DNA of 64,000 bases from Asticcacaulis solisilvae (GTDB lineage: Bacteria > Pseudomonadota > Alphaproteobacteria > Caulobacterales > Caulobacteraceae): positions 612,840-676,839 of the forward strand of contig NZ_JAGGMI010000001.1 in the NCBI RefSeq assembly GCF_017875235.1, given 5' to 3'. Made by a program: the position numbers and the translations under genes. The notes under the pieces are model-generated. The model did no database searches and was not told where the DNA came from. It saw nothing but the letters and a program-made list of their open reading frames with translations. This document shows, piece by piece, positions 45,889 to 53,650 of the stretch (its first letter is position 1; each line of letters opens with the position of its first letter).

Positions 45889-45950
45889 CCACCATCTGCT
45901 CCGCAGATGGTCCCCCCTCCCCACTTCGTAGGGAGGGCGAAGAGCGTTCT
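45889..45950. repeat. GC-rich intergenic repeat between argD and argF
   Basis: CCATCTGC/GCAGATGG (45892-45910) is a perfect hairpin around TCC. The next bases GGTCCCCCCTCCCC match the arm of the large repeat at 2720-2735, and a CTCCC/GGGAG hairpin follows. This is a partial member of that family. Confidence 0.6.
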
Positions 45951-45957
45951 TTATACG

Positions 45958-47178
45958 TTATGCTGTTTCCTTGGCCTTTGCGGCTTCGCGGGCGGCCAGG
46001 AAGGTCTTTTCCAGCAGGCCGATGGCTTCACGGGCCTCGTCCTCGGTGACGTTGAGCGGCGGCAGCAGTCGGACGCAGTTGTCCGAGCCGCCGGCGATCA
46101 GGAGGCCGTTGTCGCGTGCCAGCGTCATGATCTCGCGATTGTTCGGCTTGACCTTGATGCCGACCAAGAGGCCCTTGCCACGCACGTCCTCGATCATGTC
46201 GGGATAGGCGTCACGCAGGCCGGCCAATTGCTGACGCAGATAGCCGGAGACGCGGTTGACATTGTCGAGCAACTCCGGACGGACGATCTCGTTGAACGCC
46301 GCCTCGCCGACCGCCATGGCCAGCGGATTGCCGCCAAAGGTCGAGCCGTGGGCGCCAACCGTCATGCCGGACGCGGCGTCGCGCGTGGCCAGGCAGGCGC
46401 CGACCGGAAAACCGCCGCCCAGCGCCTTGGCGACCGTCATGACATCGGGTTCGACTCCCGCATATTCATAGGCCCACAGCTTGCCGGTCCGCCCCATGCC
46501 GCACTGGATTTCGTCGAAGATCAGCAGCAGGCCGTTCGCGTCGCACAGGTCGCGCAGCATTTGCAGTTCGGCGTCGGACAACGCACGCGCACCGCCTTCG
46601 CCCTGCACCGGCTCGACGATGATCGCCGCCGCCGTCGGGGCCTCGGCCGCCGCGCGGATGGCGTCATGGTCGTCGAGCGAGACATTGACATAGCCCGGCA
46701 ACTTCGGACCGAAACCCGCCAGATAGGTCTCGTTGCCCGCCGCCGTCACGGCCGCATAGGTCCGGCCGTGGAAGGCGCCGGCAAAGCCGATGATGTCGAT
46801 GCGCTCTTCGTTACCGCGGGCGGCGTGGTACTTGCGCGCCAGTTTCAGGGCGCACTCGACCGCCTCTGTGCCCGAATTGGTGAAGAAGACCTGATCGGCA
46901 AAGCTGTGGGCGCACAGCTTTGCCGCCAGTTCCTGCTGACCGGGAATGGTGAAGATGTTGGAGACGTGCCACAGCTTCTTCGCCTGAGCCGTCATGGCTT
47001 CGATCAGCACCGGATTGGCGTGGCCCAGGCCGTTGGTGGCGATGCCCTGCACGAAATCCAGGAACATGCGGCCGCGTCGGTCATACAGGCGGGCGCCTTC
47101 ACCGCGCTCGACCTCGATAGGCGCGCGCGCATAGACTCCGAACAGATGATCTTCCGACGTGTTGGCCGACTGGTTCAT
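45958..47178 (-). CDS. argD: Acetylornithine aminotransferase
   Basis: ArgD converts N-acetylglutamate semialdehyde to N-acetylornithine with PLP, and in many bacteria also acts in lysine synthesis. The 406 residues fit the family. [18 protein letters not shown] is the cofactor site, [16 protein letters not shown] holds the PLP aspartate, and [14 protein letters not shown] carries the PLP lysine. Near the end, [21 protein letters not shown] is normal. A perfect 16-bp palindrome lies 30 bp upstream of the start. Together with argF and the distant argJ and argH, most of the arginine pathway is in the window. Confidence 0.95.
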   Translation of the reverse strand: MNQSANTSEDHLFGVYARAPIEVERGEGARLYDRRGRMFLDFVQGIATNGLGHANPVLIEAMTAQAKKLWHVSNIFTIPGQQELAAKLCAHSFADQVFFTNSGTEAVECALKLARKYHAARGNEERIDIIGFAGAFHGRTYAAVTAAGNETYLAGFGPKLPGYVNVSLDDHDAIRAAAEAPTAAAIIVEPVQGEGGARALSDAELQMLRDLCDANGLLLIFDEIQCGMGRTGKLWAYEYAGVEPDVMTVAKALGGGFPVGACLATRDAASGMTVGAHGSTFGGNPLAMAVGEAAFNEIVRPELLDNVNRVSGYLRQQLAGLRDAYPDMIEDVRGKGLLVGIKVKPNNREIMTLARDNGLLIAGGSDNCVRLLPPLNVTEDEAREAIGLLEKTFLAAREAAKAKETA

Positions 47179-47207
47179 GGCCGAGGACTCCCCAAAGAGA
47201 AATCCCC

Positions 47208-47223
47208 TCCGTTACGTAACGGA
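47208..47223. promoter_or_regulatory. Palindrome upstream of argD
   Basis: TCCGTTACGTAACGGA is a perfect 16-bp palindrome with flanking CCCC/GGG. It lies 30-45 bp upstream of the argD ATG, where an operator or leader hairpin would be expected. The same gap holds the AT-rich inverted pair CAATATT/AATATTG (47289-47311). Confidence 0.5.
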
Positions 47224-47354
47224 AGGGACAGACATCTAAGCTGATTGGGGCTTAGGCGGGCCTTTTGAGGAAAACAGCCGGCAAAGTCAATATTGGCTTT
47301 GTTAATATTGCGATTTGAGTATCATGCCGGGATCTCAATTGCTGAATACGCCAC

Positions 47355-47519
47355 ATGATGCCGCTCGAAGATGAAGCCGCCGAAAATGCCCGGAAACTCC
47401 AGGCCCTGCGCGAAGCTGCCGAGTTGGGCGTGAGGGCGATCGAACGCGGCGAGTACATCGAGTTTCCCAACCTTGAGGCCCTCAAAGCCCATTTAGAGAC
47501 GCTGGGCACTACGCGCTAA
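47355..47519 (+). CDS. Orphan antitoxin-like mini-protein
   Basis: A 54-residue reading frame starting MMPLEDEAAENARKLQAL, with LREAAELGVRAIERGEYIEF in the middle. It resembles the C-terminal helix region of ParD-type antitoxins (LEALREA...G...G), but the N-terminal ribbon-helix-helix is missing. A stop codon lies just upstream in frame (47343-47345), so it is not an internal piece of a longer frame. No toxin gene is present next to it. Its stop overlaps the stop of the convergent TraB gene. It may be a decayed antitoxin or an unrelated small protein. Confidence 0.45.
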   Translation: MMPLEDEAAENARKLQALREAAELGVRAIERGEYIEFPNLEALKAHLETLGTTR

Positions 47520-48541
47520 GGATCAACCCGCTCCACAGTATAGCCGCGCTGGCGCAGCATGGCGATGACGCTGTCGGGGCCGGTGAAATGCGCGGCGCCG
47601 GCGACGACAAAGGTCGTCTGGTCACCTTTCAGCATGGTCTCGATCTGCGGCACCCACTTGGCGTTGCGGCTGGTGAGCAGCAAATCATAGCTCTGCGGAC
47701 CGCGCGCCTTCTCTTCCGCCAGGCTCTCGGTCATCGCGCGCTGGTCGCCGGTCCGCCAAGTCTTGACCAGGACTTCGAGACTGTCGTGGTCGCGGCCGAA
47801 ATGGATGGCCAGGGCGCGTTTCAGCGCCGCCGTGCCGCCTTCGTCCGCTCCTTTACCGAGGGCATAGAGGTAGTCGTAGTGCGCCCTGTGACTTTCGAAG
47901 CCACCGGTCTTCATCTTGAGCGCCTTGGCGCGGTTGAACAGCATCCAGTCGACGCCGCGATCGGTATCGAAACCGCCGGCGGCGGAACTGAGTTGACCGA
48001 CAAAGGCCGCCATCACCGCAGGGCGGACGCGCTCGGCCTCCTTCAGCGTGGAATTATAGCGATGCAGCAGGGTTTCGAGTTCGCGGATCTCGATATCGCT
48101 TAAGCCTTTGGTCAGGCCCGGCCGCGCCGAGAAGGCCTTTTCCTCAAAGCCCTTGAACTCCGGCATCTTGTCGAGATCGGGGACTTCGAACCAGGCGGCG
48201 TCAGCCGTGTCGAAGGCCTGGAAGAGGCGCGCATCCATCCATTCCACGCCGGGCGGCAGGGCGTGGACGCTGCCGAAGAGATAGACGGTCGCCTCGCCGT
48301 TGGTCACCTTCCACAGCAGCGGCGCACCCGTCGGACCCGCTACGGCTTCGCGCGCATCGGCCGACATCACCGCCGGCAGGACCACAGGCACATTGCGCTG
48401 CGTTACATCAGAAGGCTCAAGGGCCGTCCAGGCCATGACCGCCAAAGCACCGGCCAGCAGTCCGATACAGGTATCGCGCACCCATTCGGGGGTGCCCGCC
48501 ATGCCAATACGTATCCGTTGGCGAATCTGGCTCGAATTCAT
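47516..48541 (-). CDS. TraB/GumN family protein, copy A
   Basis: 341 residues. A membrane helix (about residues 24-42, CIGLLAGALAVMAW) precedes a TraB/GumN domain, with VYLFGSVHALPPGVEW and LLTSRNAKWVPQIETML and the C-terminal GAAHFTGPDSVIAMLRQRGYTVERV. TraB-fold proteins are thought to be metalloproteases or binding proteins, and the histidine in FGSVHAL is a candidate ligand. The neighbouring gene on the same strand encodes a second copy. A tail-to-tail overlap with the antitoxin-like gene is seen. Confidence 0.86.
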   Translation of the reverse strand: MNSSQIRQRIRIGMAGTPEWVRDTCIGLLAGALAVMAWTALEPSDVTQRNVPVVLPAVMSADAREAVAGPTGAPLLWKVTNGEATVYLFGSVHALPPGVEWMDARLFQAFDTADAAWFEVPDLDKMPEFKGFEEKAFSARPGLTKGLSDIEIRELETLLHRYNSTLKEAERVRPAVMAAFVGQLSSAAGGFDTDRGVDWMLFNRAKALKMKTGGFESHRAHYDYLYALGKGADEGGTAALKRALAIHFGRDHDSLEVLVKTWRTGDQRAMTESLAEEKARGPQSYDLLLTSRNAKWVPQIETMLKGDQTTFVVAGAAHFTGPDSVIAMLRQRGYTVERVDP

Positions 48542-48607
48542 GCAAAACGCCCTTCGTCGATGGAAGACGAAGGGCGTGCCTGCAAGCCGGATGCCGGATA
48601 TTAAGCT

Positions 48608-49531
48608 TTAGTTTACCTTTTCGGCCGTGATGCCGCGCGCCCTGAGCATGGCAATGACGCTGTCCTTGCCGACCAGATGTCCACCACCGACGGCGACAAA
48701 GACGGTGCCCTTGCCGGCCAGTATCTGCTCGATCTGCGGCACCCACTTGGCGTTACGATCGACGAGCAGGCGCTGATAGAGAGCCGGATCGTTTTCGGCG
48801 TCAAACTTGTTCATTTCGGCGTTCAGCCCTGCCTCGTCGCCGCGCTTCCAGGCATTGAACAGGCGATCGAGCGTATTGTCGGCCTGGCCCACCTCGGACA
48901 GCATCTGGCGCAGGCCGACCAGGTCTTCTTCCTCGCTGCCCGCCGCCAGCATCTTCATCTGGTCCTCGGCCGTCTCAAAACCGGATATCGGCATCTGGCG
49001 TTCACGCGCCAGTCTGAGCAGGGTAAGGTCGACGCCGGTCATAGGATCATAGCCCAGCCGCGCCGACTCCAGCTGCAACAGCACCAGGCTGAGCATCCAT
49101 TTCCGCATCGGCATGACGCTCTGCAGCGCCATGCCTTTGGAGGTGAGAATACTTTCCAGCTTGGCGATTTCCTCAGGCGTCAGTCCGTCGGTCACCTTGC
49201 GGCTGACATCGAAACCGTACTGCCGGACCAGGCCCATCATCTTGGCCTGATCGTCCATGTCGGTCAATTCCAGCCACAGCGTGTCCGATTTGGCGAAGGC
49301 GTCCTTCACCTTGGGCGTCTGCCATTCGGTGCCGGGCTTCATCAGGTGAATGCTGCCGAACAGGTAAACCGTCGAATCCGCGTCCCTGACGACCCACATC
49401 AGCGGCGTCGGTGTCTCGGCGCGCGCTTCCACGGGCGCGAAACTGGTGAAGACAAGGCCAAGCGCCGCGAAGCCCAGCACGAATCCGGCCGCCCGGTGCA
49501 GGCTGTTGGCCACGAAGGTTCTGATGATCAT
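48608..49531 (-). CDS. TraB/GumN family protein, copy B
   Basis: 307 residues with a signal or anchor helix (LHRAAGFVLGFAALGLVF) and the same TraB/GumN plan: VYLFGSIHLMKPGTEWQT, LVDRNAKWVPQIEQIL and GGGHLVGKDSVIAMLRARGITAEKV. The C-terminal motif is almost the same as in copy A (GKDSVIAMLRxRG), so the two arose by tandem duplication. It lies 66 bp upstream of copy A, so they may share a transcript. The substrate is unknown. Confidence 0.86.
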   Translation of the reverse strand: MIIRTFVANSLHRAAGFVLGFAALGLVFTSFAPVEARAETPTPLMWVVRDADSTVYLFGSIHLMKPGTEWQTPKVKDAFAKSDTLWLELTDMDDQAKMMGLVRQYGFDVSRKVTDGLTPEEIAKLESILTSKGMALQSVMPMRKWMLSLVLLQLESARLGYDPMTGVDLTLLRLARERQMPISGFETAEDQMKMLAAGSEEEDLVGLRQMLSEVGQADNTLDRLFNAWKRGDEAGLNAEMNKFDAENDPALYQRLLVDRNAKWVPQIEQILAGKGTVFVAVGGGHLVGKDSVIAMLRARGITAEKVN

Positions 49532-49562
49532 GAAATATCCCCTTTTGAGACGTCGTGCCGGT

Positions 49563-49754
49563 TCATTCCGGCGAAAAAATGTCTTCGATCTTCAGCCCGA
49601 ACAGGGCGGCAATCGCAAAGGCCAGCGGCAGGGACGGATCGTACTTGCCCGTCTCTATGGCATTGACGGTCTGGCGCGAAACCTTCAGTCGGTCAGCCAG
49701 CTCAGCTTGTGACCAGTTTCTTTCGGCACGCAATATCTTGATGCGGTTATGCAT
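49563..49754 (-). CDS. XRE family transcriptional regulator
   Basis: A 63-residue, single-domain regulator: IKILRAERNWSQAELADRLKVSRQTVNAIETGKYDPSLPLAF is a classic Cro/C1 helix-turn-helix, followed by ALFGLKIEDIFSPE. Members of this type (YozG-like) usually sit beside a small membrane gene and control it. Here the membrane gene lies 3 bp upstream on the same strand. The XRE probably binds the near-palindrome at 50247-50264. Its ribosome site is close to the upstream stop. Confidence 0.9.
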   Translation of the reverse strand: MHNRIKILRAERNWSQAELADRLKVSRQTVNAIETGKYDPSLPLAFAIAALFGLKIEDIFSPE

Positions 49755-49757
49755 GGC

Positions 49758-50195
49758 CTACCTGCGTTTCCACCACCAGTACGCCCAGGCAATAACGTAG
49801 CCAATCGACATGCACAGCACCGCCGTGAGTATTCCGGCGGCGAACTCTCCAAAGCCGCTGCCGGCATGCAGCAAGGCGAGATACTGCCGATAAAAAGCCC
49901 AGTCTGTCAGCATGAACGCGGCATTAAGCGGCAGGACAAGCAACAGACCCGTGCTTCCGCCCCAGAACCAAGCCCATTTGTGGGCCTCGCGAACAGCTTC
50001 ATCGACTTTCGACCACCACATAAAAATAAGCGGCAGAGCGGCGATCAGACTGACGACGACAAAAGCAAACAGCATCTTCGCAGCCAGCACCCCGCTGACA
50101 AGGCCGCGCCCAGCCAGAAATCCCGCGACGACGCCCAGCACCAGAGTCAGGACCATATGCCCCAGGAAAATACGCTTGAGACTCCGAACATCCAT
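49758..50195 (-). CDS. Membrane protein paired with the XRE regulator
   Basis: 145 residues with four hydrophobic helices (about 10-30, 38-58, 85-105 and 125-140) and a WWSKVDEAVREAHKWAWFWG loop between them. The start at 50195 has AAGGGG upstream. No family is named with confidence, though small proteins beside YozG-type regulators are often annotated DUF2178-like. The gene is first in the two-gene operon, directly downstream of a strong promoter. Its role is unknown. Confidence 0.75.
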   Translation of the reverse strand: MDVRSLKRIFLGHMVLTLVLGVVAGFLAGRGLVSGVLAAKMLFAFVVVSLIAALPLIFMWWSKVDEAVREAHKWAWFWGGSTGLLLVLPLNAAFMLTDWAFYRQYLALLHAGSGFGEFAAGILTAVLCMSIGYVIAWAYWWWKRR

Positions 50196-50224
50196 GATGT
50201 GCCCCTTGAAAATGACAAGCACCC

Positions 50225-50252
50225 TTTACACGACATTTTCTGACGATGTCAA
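50225..50252 (-). promoter_or_regulatory. Sigma70-like promoter of the XRE/membrane gene operon
   Basis: On the minus strand TTGACA (50252-50247) and TGTAAA (50230-50225) are separated by 16 bases. The start codon lies 30 bases further on. The -35 box sits inside the operator-like palindrome. Confidence 0.65.
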
Positions 50253-50264
50253 GTACACTTGTCA
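50247..50264. promoter_or_regulatory. Operator-like palindrome overlapping the -35 box
   Basis: TGTCAAGTACACTTGTCA has the symmetric form TGnCAAGTnnACTTGnCA. Binding here would block the -35 box of the XRE operon, so autoregulation is likely. Confidence 0.6.
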
Positions 50265-50404
50265 AAAAGTCGCGCAACATTGACATCTTGACCGATTTTC
50301 GTGCGTCGCAGCATTTTCTGTCAGAATGCGTGTGCTAAAGTGCAACCATGGCCCGGCTCTTGCAGTTTTACGGACTGTCGATAATGAGTGTATCAAAGGC
50401 TGTC

Positions 50405-51547
50405 ATGCTAACGTGCGAACGCATCCGGGTAGGTGATCTGACGGATCACGACATCGCACTTTGGCGCGCCATGCAGTCGCAGACGCCGGCGTTCCGTTCG
50501 CCCCTGCTCTCTCCTGACTTCGCCCAGGCCGTCGCTTCCGTGCGCGACGACGTGCGCGTGCTGGTCGTGCGCCGTGGCGGCAAGACGGTCGGTTTCCTGC
50601 CGGTCCATATTCGCCCCGGCGCCTTTGCCCGCCCCGCCGGCGCGCCGTTTTCGGACTACAGCGCCCTGATCACCCATCCGCTGCCGGGCCTGCGCATCGG
50701 CGAGGTCCTGAAAGCCGCCGGCATCAATTCCTACCAGGCCATCGGCCTTGTTGACCCTTACCATGTGTTCGGGGACACGCCGGACGCGGAAAACGACGAC
50801 GCCTTTGCCATAGACATGACGCAAGGCGATACCTCGAACAACGCCTTCAAGAAGCTGCTGAAGAATATCCGCCGCCTGACGCGGCACATCGAAGAGGCGC
50901 ACGGACCTTTAAGCTTCATCGTCGGCGACCGCGACCCAGCGCATTTCGCGACCATGATCGCGCTGAAGCGCCAGCAGACGCGCGACACCGGCCTGCACGA
51001 CTTCCTGGCGGCGGACTGGGTCCGGCGTCTGTTCGCAAAGCTTATGGCCGCCCCGGAAAGCGGCCTGCACGGCTTTATGATTACGATGATGGCCGGGGGC
51101 AAACCCACCCTCTACCATTTCGGCGTCCGGCTTGGCGACCGCGCCCATCCTTGGGTGTCAAGCTACGATCCCGCCTTTTCGGCCTTTTCGCCTGGCCAGC
51201 TGTTCCTGAACCTGTGCCCGGAGCCGTTGCGCGCAGCGGGGGTCAACTATTATGACCTGTCGACCGGCGACCAGAAGTATAAGGCGATCTTTTCCAACAC
51301 CACCTTCCCCGTCCGCCATGCCCGCGTCTATTCGGACGCGCCGCCGGCCCGCCTGCAGGCCCGCATCGAGCGCATCACCCTGGATACGCGTAAGGCACTG
51401 GGTACACGCATCGATGACGCCGTTGCCCGCCTCAACCGCCGCTTCGACCATATCGCGACTCTGGAACTCGATACGCTCAGCCGCATGCGTGGCGTGGCGT
51501 TTGCCTTTTCCAGCGCCGCAAAACGCCAGCGGGTTCACCAAGGCTAA
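50405..51547 (+). CDS. CelD/BcsL-like GNAT acetyltransferase
   Basis: About 380 residues. The fold is a tandem GNAT of the CelD type found in polysaccharide and holdfast clusters: ALWRAMQSQTPAFRSPLLSPDFAQAVA, VRRGGKTVGFLPVHIRPG, KKLLKNIRRLTRHIEE and ALHFGVRLGDR-like sequence near residue 255. It probably acetylates a sugar or sugar-linked acceptor. The start at 50405 (AAAGG five bases upstream) is chosen; ATG codons at 50384 and 50348 lack a ribosome site. The glycosyltransferase gene follows 9 bp after its stop. Confidence 0.78.
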   Translation: MLTCERIRVGDLTDHDIALWRAMQSQTPAFRSPLLSPDFAQAVASVRDDVRVLVVRRGGKTVGFLPVHIRPGAFARPAGAPFSDYSALITHPLPGLRIGEVLKAAGINSYQAIGLVDPYHVFGDTPDAENDDAFAIDMTQGDTSNNAFKKLLKNIRRLTRHIEEAHGPLSFIVGDRDPAHFATMIALKRQQTRDTGLHDFLAADWVRRLFAKLMAAPESGLHGFMITMMAGGKPTLYHFGVRLGDRAHPWVSSYDPAFSAFSPGQLFLNLCPEPLRAAGVNYYDLSTGDQKYKAIFSNTTFPVRHARVYSDAPPARLQARIERITLDTRKALGTRIDDAVARLNRRFDHIATLELDTLSRMRGVAFAFSSAAKRQRVHQG

Positions 51548-51556
51548 ACGGAGTTC

Positions 51557-52555
51557 GTGCATACTGTGACGATGGACACCCTCCCGTTTCCCGCCAGTTC
51601 CGTTTCCGGCCGCACGCCTGCGCGTAGCGTCAGCGTCATCATCCCGACTTTCCGCCGCCCCCAGGGCCTGGCTCTGGCCATGAATTCGGTCGTCGCGCAG
51701 ACGGGTATGGATGACGTTAACCTCAGCCTGATCATCTGCGACAATAGCCCGGAAGCCTCCGCCCGCGCCCAGGTCGCGGCTTTCGCTGCCACGGCGCCGA
51801 TCGCCGTCGCTTACGTCCACGAGCCCAAGACCGGCGTGGCCAATGCGCGCAACACGGCCGTGGCCGCCGCCCACAGCGACTTCATCGCCTTTCTCGACGA
51901 CGACGAGGAGGCGCCGATGGCCTGGCTGTCAGCGCTTCTGGCCACGCAAACCCGGTTCGACGCCGATGTGGTCTTCGGCCCCGTGGCCGCGCGCCTGATG
52001 GACGATGGCGTCCAGTACCCGCACTATTTCGAAGCCTTCTTTTCGCGCAAGGGGCCCGATGCCTCGCAGGCCATCGACGTCTATTACGGCTGCGGCAACA
52101 GCCTGATCCGCCGCGCCGTCATGCCCGCCAACAAGCCCTTCTGCACCGAGCACAACGACATGGGCGGCGAGGACGACAAGCTGTTCTATGGCCTTAAGGC
52201 CAAGGGCGTGCGCATGGCCTGGTCGGCGGAGGCCACCGTCTTCGAGGACGTGCCGCCGTCGCGCTCGACGCTCAACTATACCCTCCGCCGCGCCTTCGCC
52301 TACGGCCAAGGCCCGAGCTTTTCGGCGGCGCTCGGCCATAAGCCGCTGACATGCCTGGGCTGGATGCTGCAGGGCGTGGTTCAGGGCCTGCTCTTTTCCG
52401 CCATCGGCGGCGCCCTTTACCTGATGGGCAGCCGCGACAGCGCCCCGCGCCTCGACAAGGCGGCGCGCGGCTTCGGCAAGCTGATGTGGTTCCCGCCGTT
52501 CAAGATCGGCTTTTACGGCCAGGCCCTGCTGCGCGCCAACGCGCCGGGGAGATAA
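51557..52555 (+). CDS. Family 2 glycosyltransferase
   Basis: 332 residues. The GT-A fold is seen in SVIIPTFRRPQGLALAMNS, AVAYVHEPKTGVANARN and the DxD metal site FIAFLDDDEEAP, with the NDMGGEDDKLFYGLKAKG acceptor region later. It ends in a hydrophobic stretch (TCLGWMLQGVVQGLLFSAIGG) that may rest on the membrane. It should add a sugar to a growing glycan from a nucleotide sugar, and the donor is not identifiable. The two neighbouring genes on the same strand lie within 9 and 1 bp, so they form an operon. Confidence 0.88.
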   Translation: MHTVTMDTLPFPASSVSGRTPARSVSVIIPTFRRPQGLALAMNSVVAQTGMDDVNLSLIICDNSPEASARAQVAAFAATAPIAVAYVHEPKTGVANARNTAVAAAHSDFIAFLDDDEEAPMAWLSALLATQTRFDADVVFGPVAARLMDDGVQYPHYFEAFFSRKGPDASQAIDVYYGCGNSLIRRAVMPANKPFCTEHNDMGGEDDKLFYGLKAKGVRMAWSAEATVFEDVPPSRSTLNYTLRRAFAYGQGPSFSAALGHKPLTCLGWMLQGVVQGLLFSAIGGALYLMGSRDSAPRLDKAARGFGKLMWFPPFKIGFYGQALLRANAPGR

Positions 52556-52556
52556 G

Positions 52557-53534
52557 ATGCAAAACGACCTGCTGCACTGGACACCCGAACATCAGAAGCG
52601 CTTTACGCGCGACAATCTTTTGTTCACGCACGACCTGCACACCTCGGATCTGTTCTCCGACGAGGCGCTGATCGCGCTGATCGACCGCTTTCCGCGCGAA
52701 GGCGTCGAAGTCTTCACCATGGGCTACGATCCGACCAACTGGAAGCAGTGGTTCTTCGGACGCCGCAGCCACAAGGACGGCAGCGATCTCGATGGCCGCC
52801 AGCTGATGGAAGGCGTGCGCGCCGGCCGGCTGTGGCTGAACCTGCGCAAGGTGAACCATCATGATCCGTTGGTGGGCGCCCTGTGCGACCGCATGTTCGA
52901 GGAAATCACGGCGAAAACCGGCATTTCGACGCTGAAGCCCGACCTCGGCCTGCTGATCTCATCGCCCAACGGCCACGTCTTCTATCACCTGGATATTCCG
53001 CTGGTCATGCTGTGGCAGATCCGCGGCGTGAAGACCGTCTACCTCTATCCGCCCCAGGCACCGTGCGTCGGCGACGCCGCGCTGGAAGGCATTGCCTTGC
53101 GGGAATCCGATGAGCAAATGCCGTTCGATCCGGCCTATGATCGCCTCGCCTATGTCCACGACCTGAAGCCCGGTGAAATGCTGACCTGGGTCCAGAACGC
53201 GCCGCATCGCATCGTCAATCGCGACATGGTCAATGTCTCGCTGTCGATCGAGTTCATGACGCCTAAGGCGATCTGGCGCGCCAACCTGATCTACGCCAAT
53301 GGCCTGTTGCGCCGCTTCTTCGGGCTGAAACCGAGCCTGGCCAACCGCAATGTCTGGCTGGAGCCGTTCAAGATCGCCTATGCCCGCGCCATCAAGCTGC
53401 TGGGCGGCTACAAGGGCAACAAGAGCCCGCTGAAACCGAGCTTCCATCTCGATGCCAGCCGCCCGGGCGAAATCCTCTTCGACGAAGGCGTCACGCCGCC
53501 GGAACGCCCAAGCGCGCCGATAGCTGCCGAATAG
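52557..53534 (+). CDS. JmjC-like cupin dioxygenase
   Basis: 325 residues starting 1 bp after the glycosyltransferase stop. The facial triad of Fe(II)/2-oxoglutarate cupins is in place: His144 and Asp146 in HVFYHLDIP and His217 in VQNAPHRIVN. TVYLYPPQ and NVSLSIEF fit the beta strands around it. Most known JmjC-like bacterial proteins hydroxylate proteins or small metabolites. Here the operon suggests a glycan or lipid-linked target, which is inference. The C-terminal 80 residues are outside the core. The function is not established. Confidence 0.75.
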   Translation: MQNDLLHWTPEHQKRFTRDNLLFTHDLHTSDLFSDEALIALIDRFPREGVEVFTMGYDPTNWKQWFFGRRSHKDGSDLDGRQLMEGVRAGRLWLNLRKVNHHDPLVGALCDRMFEEITAKTGISTLKPDLGLLISSPNGHVFYHLDIPLVMLWQIRGVKTVYLYPPQAPCVGDAALEGIALRESDEQMPFDPAYDRLAYVHDLKPGEMLTWVQNAPHRIVNRDMVNVSLSIEFMTPKAIWRANLIYANGLLRRFFGLKPSLANRNVWLEPFKIAYARAIKLLGGYKGNKSPLKPSFHLDASRPGEILFDEGVTPPERPSAPIAAE

Positions 53535-53650
53535 AGTCTTTGCCCTCACCTGATGATCGCGCTGCCTGACGGCATCGTAAATTGACGGAGACACCCGGAT
53601 AATCCGCGACGTTTTCCTCAAACGGCCGCGTGGCGGCAAGGTGTATCCAG

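Noticed and set aside
47516..50195. Defence island built from TraB, XRE and membrane genes
   Set aside because: No nuclease, ATPase or toxin domain is present, and XRE plus small membrane gene pairs are widespread outside defence.
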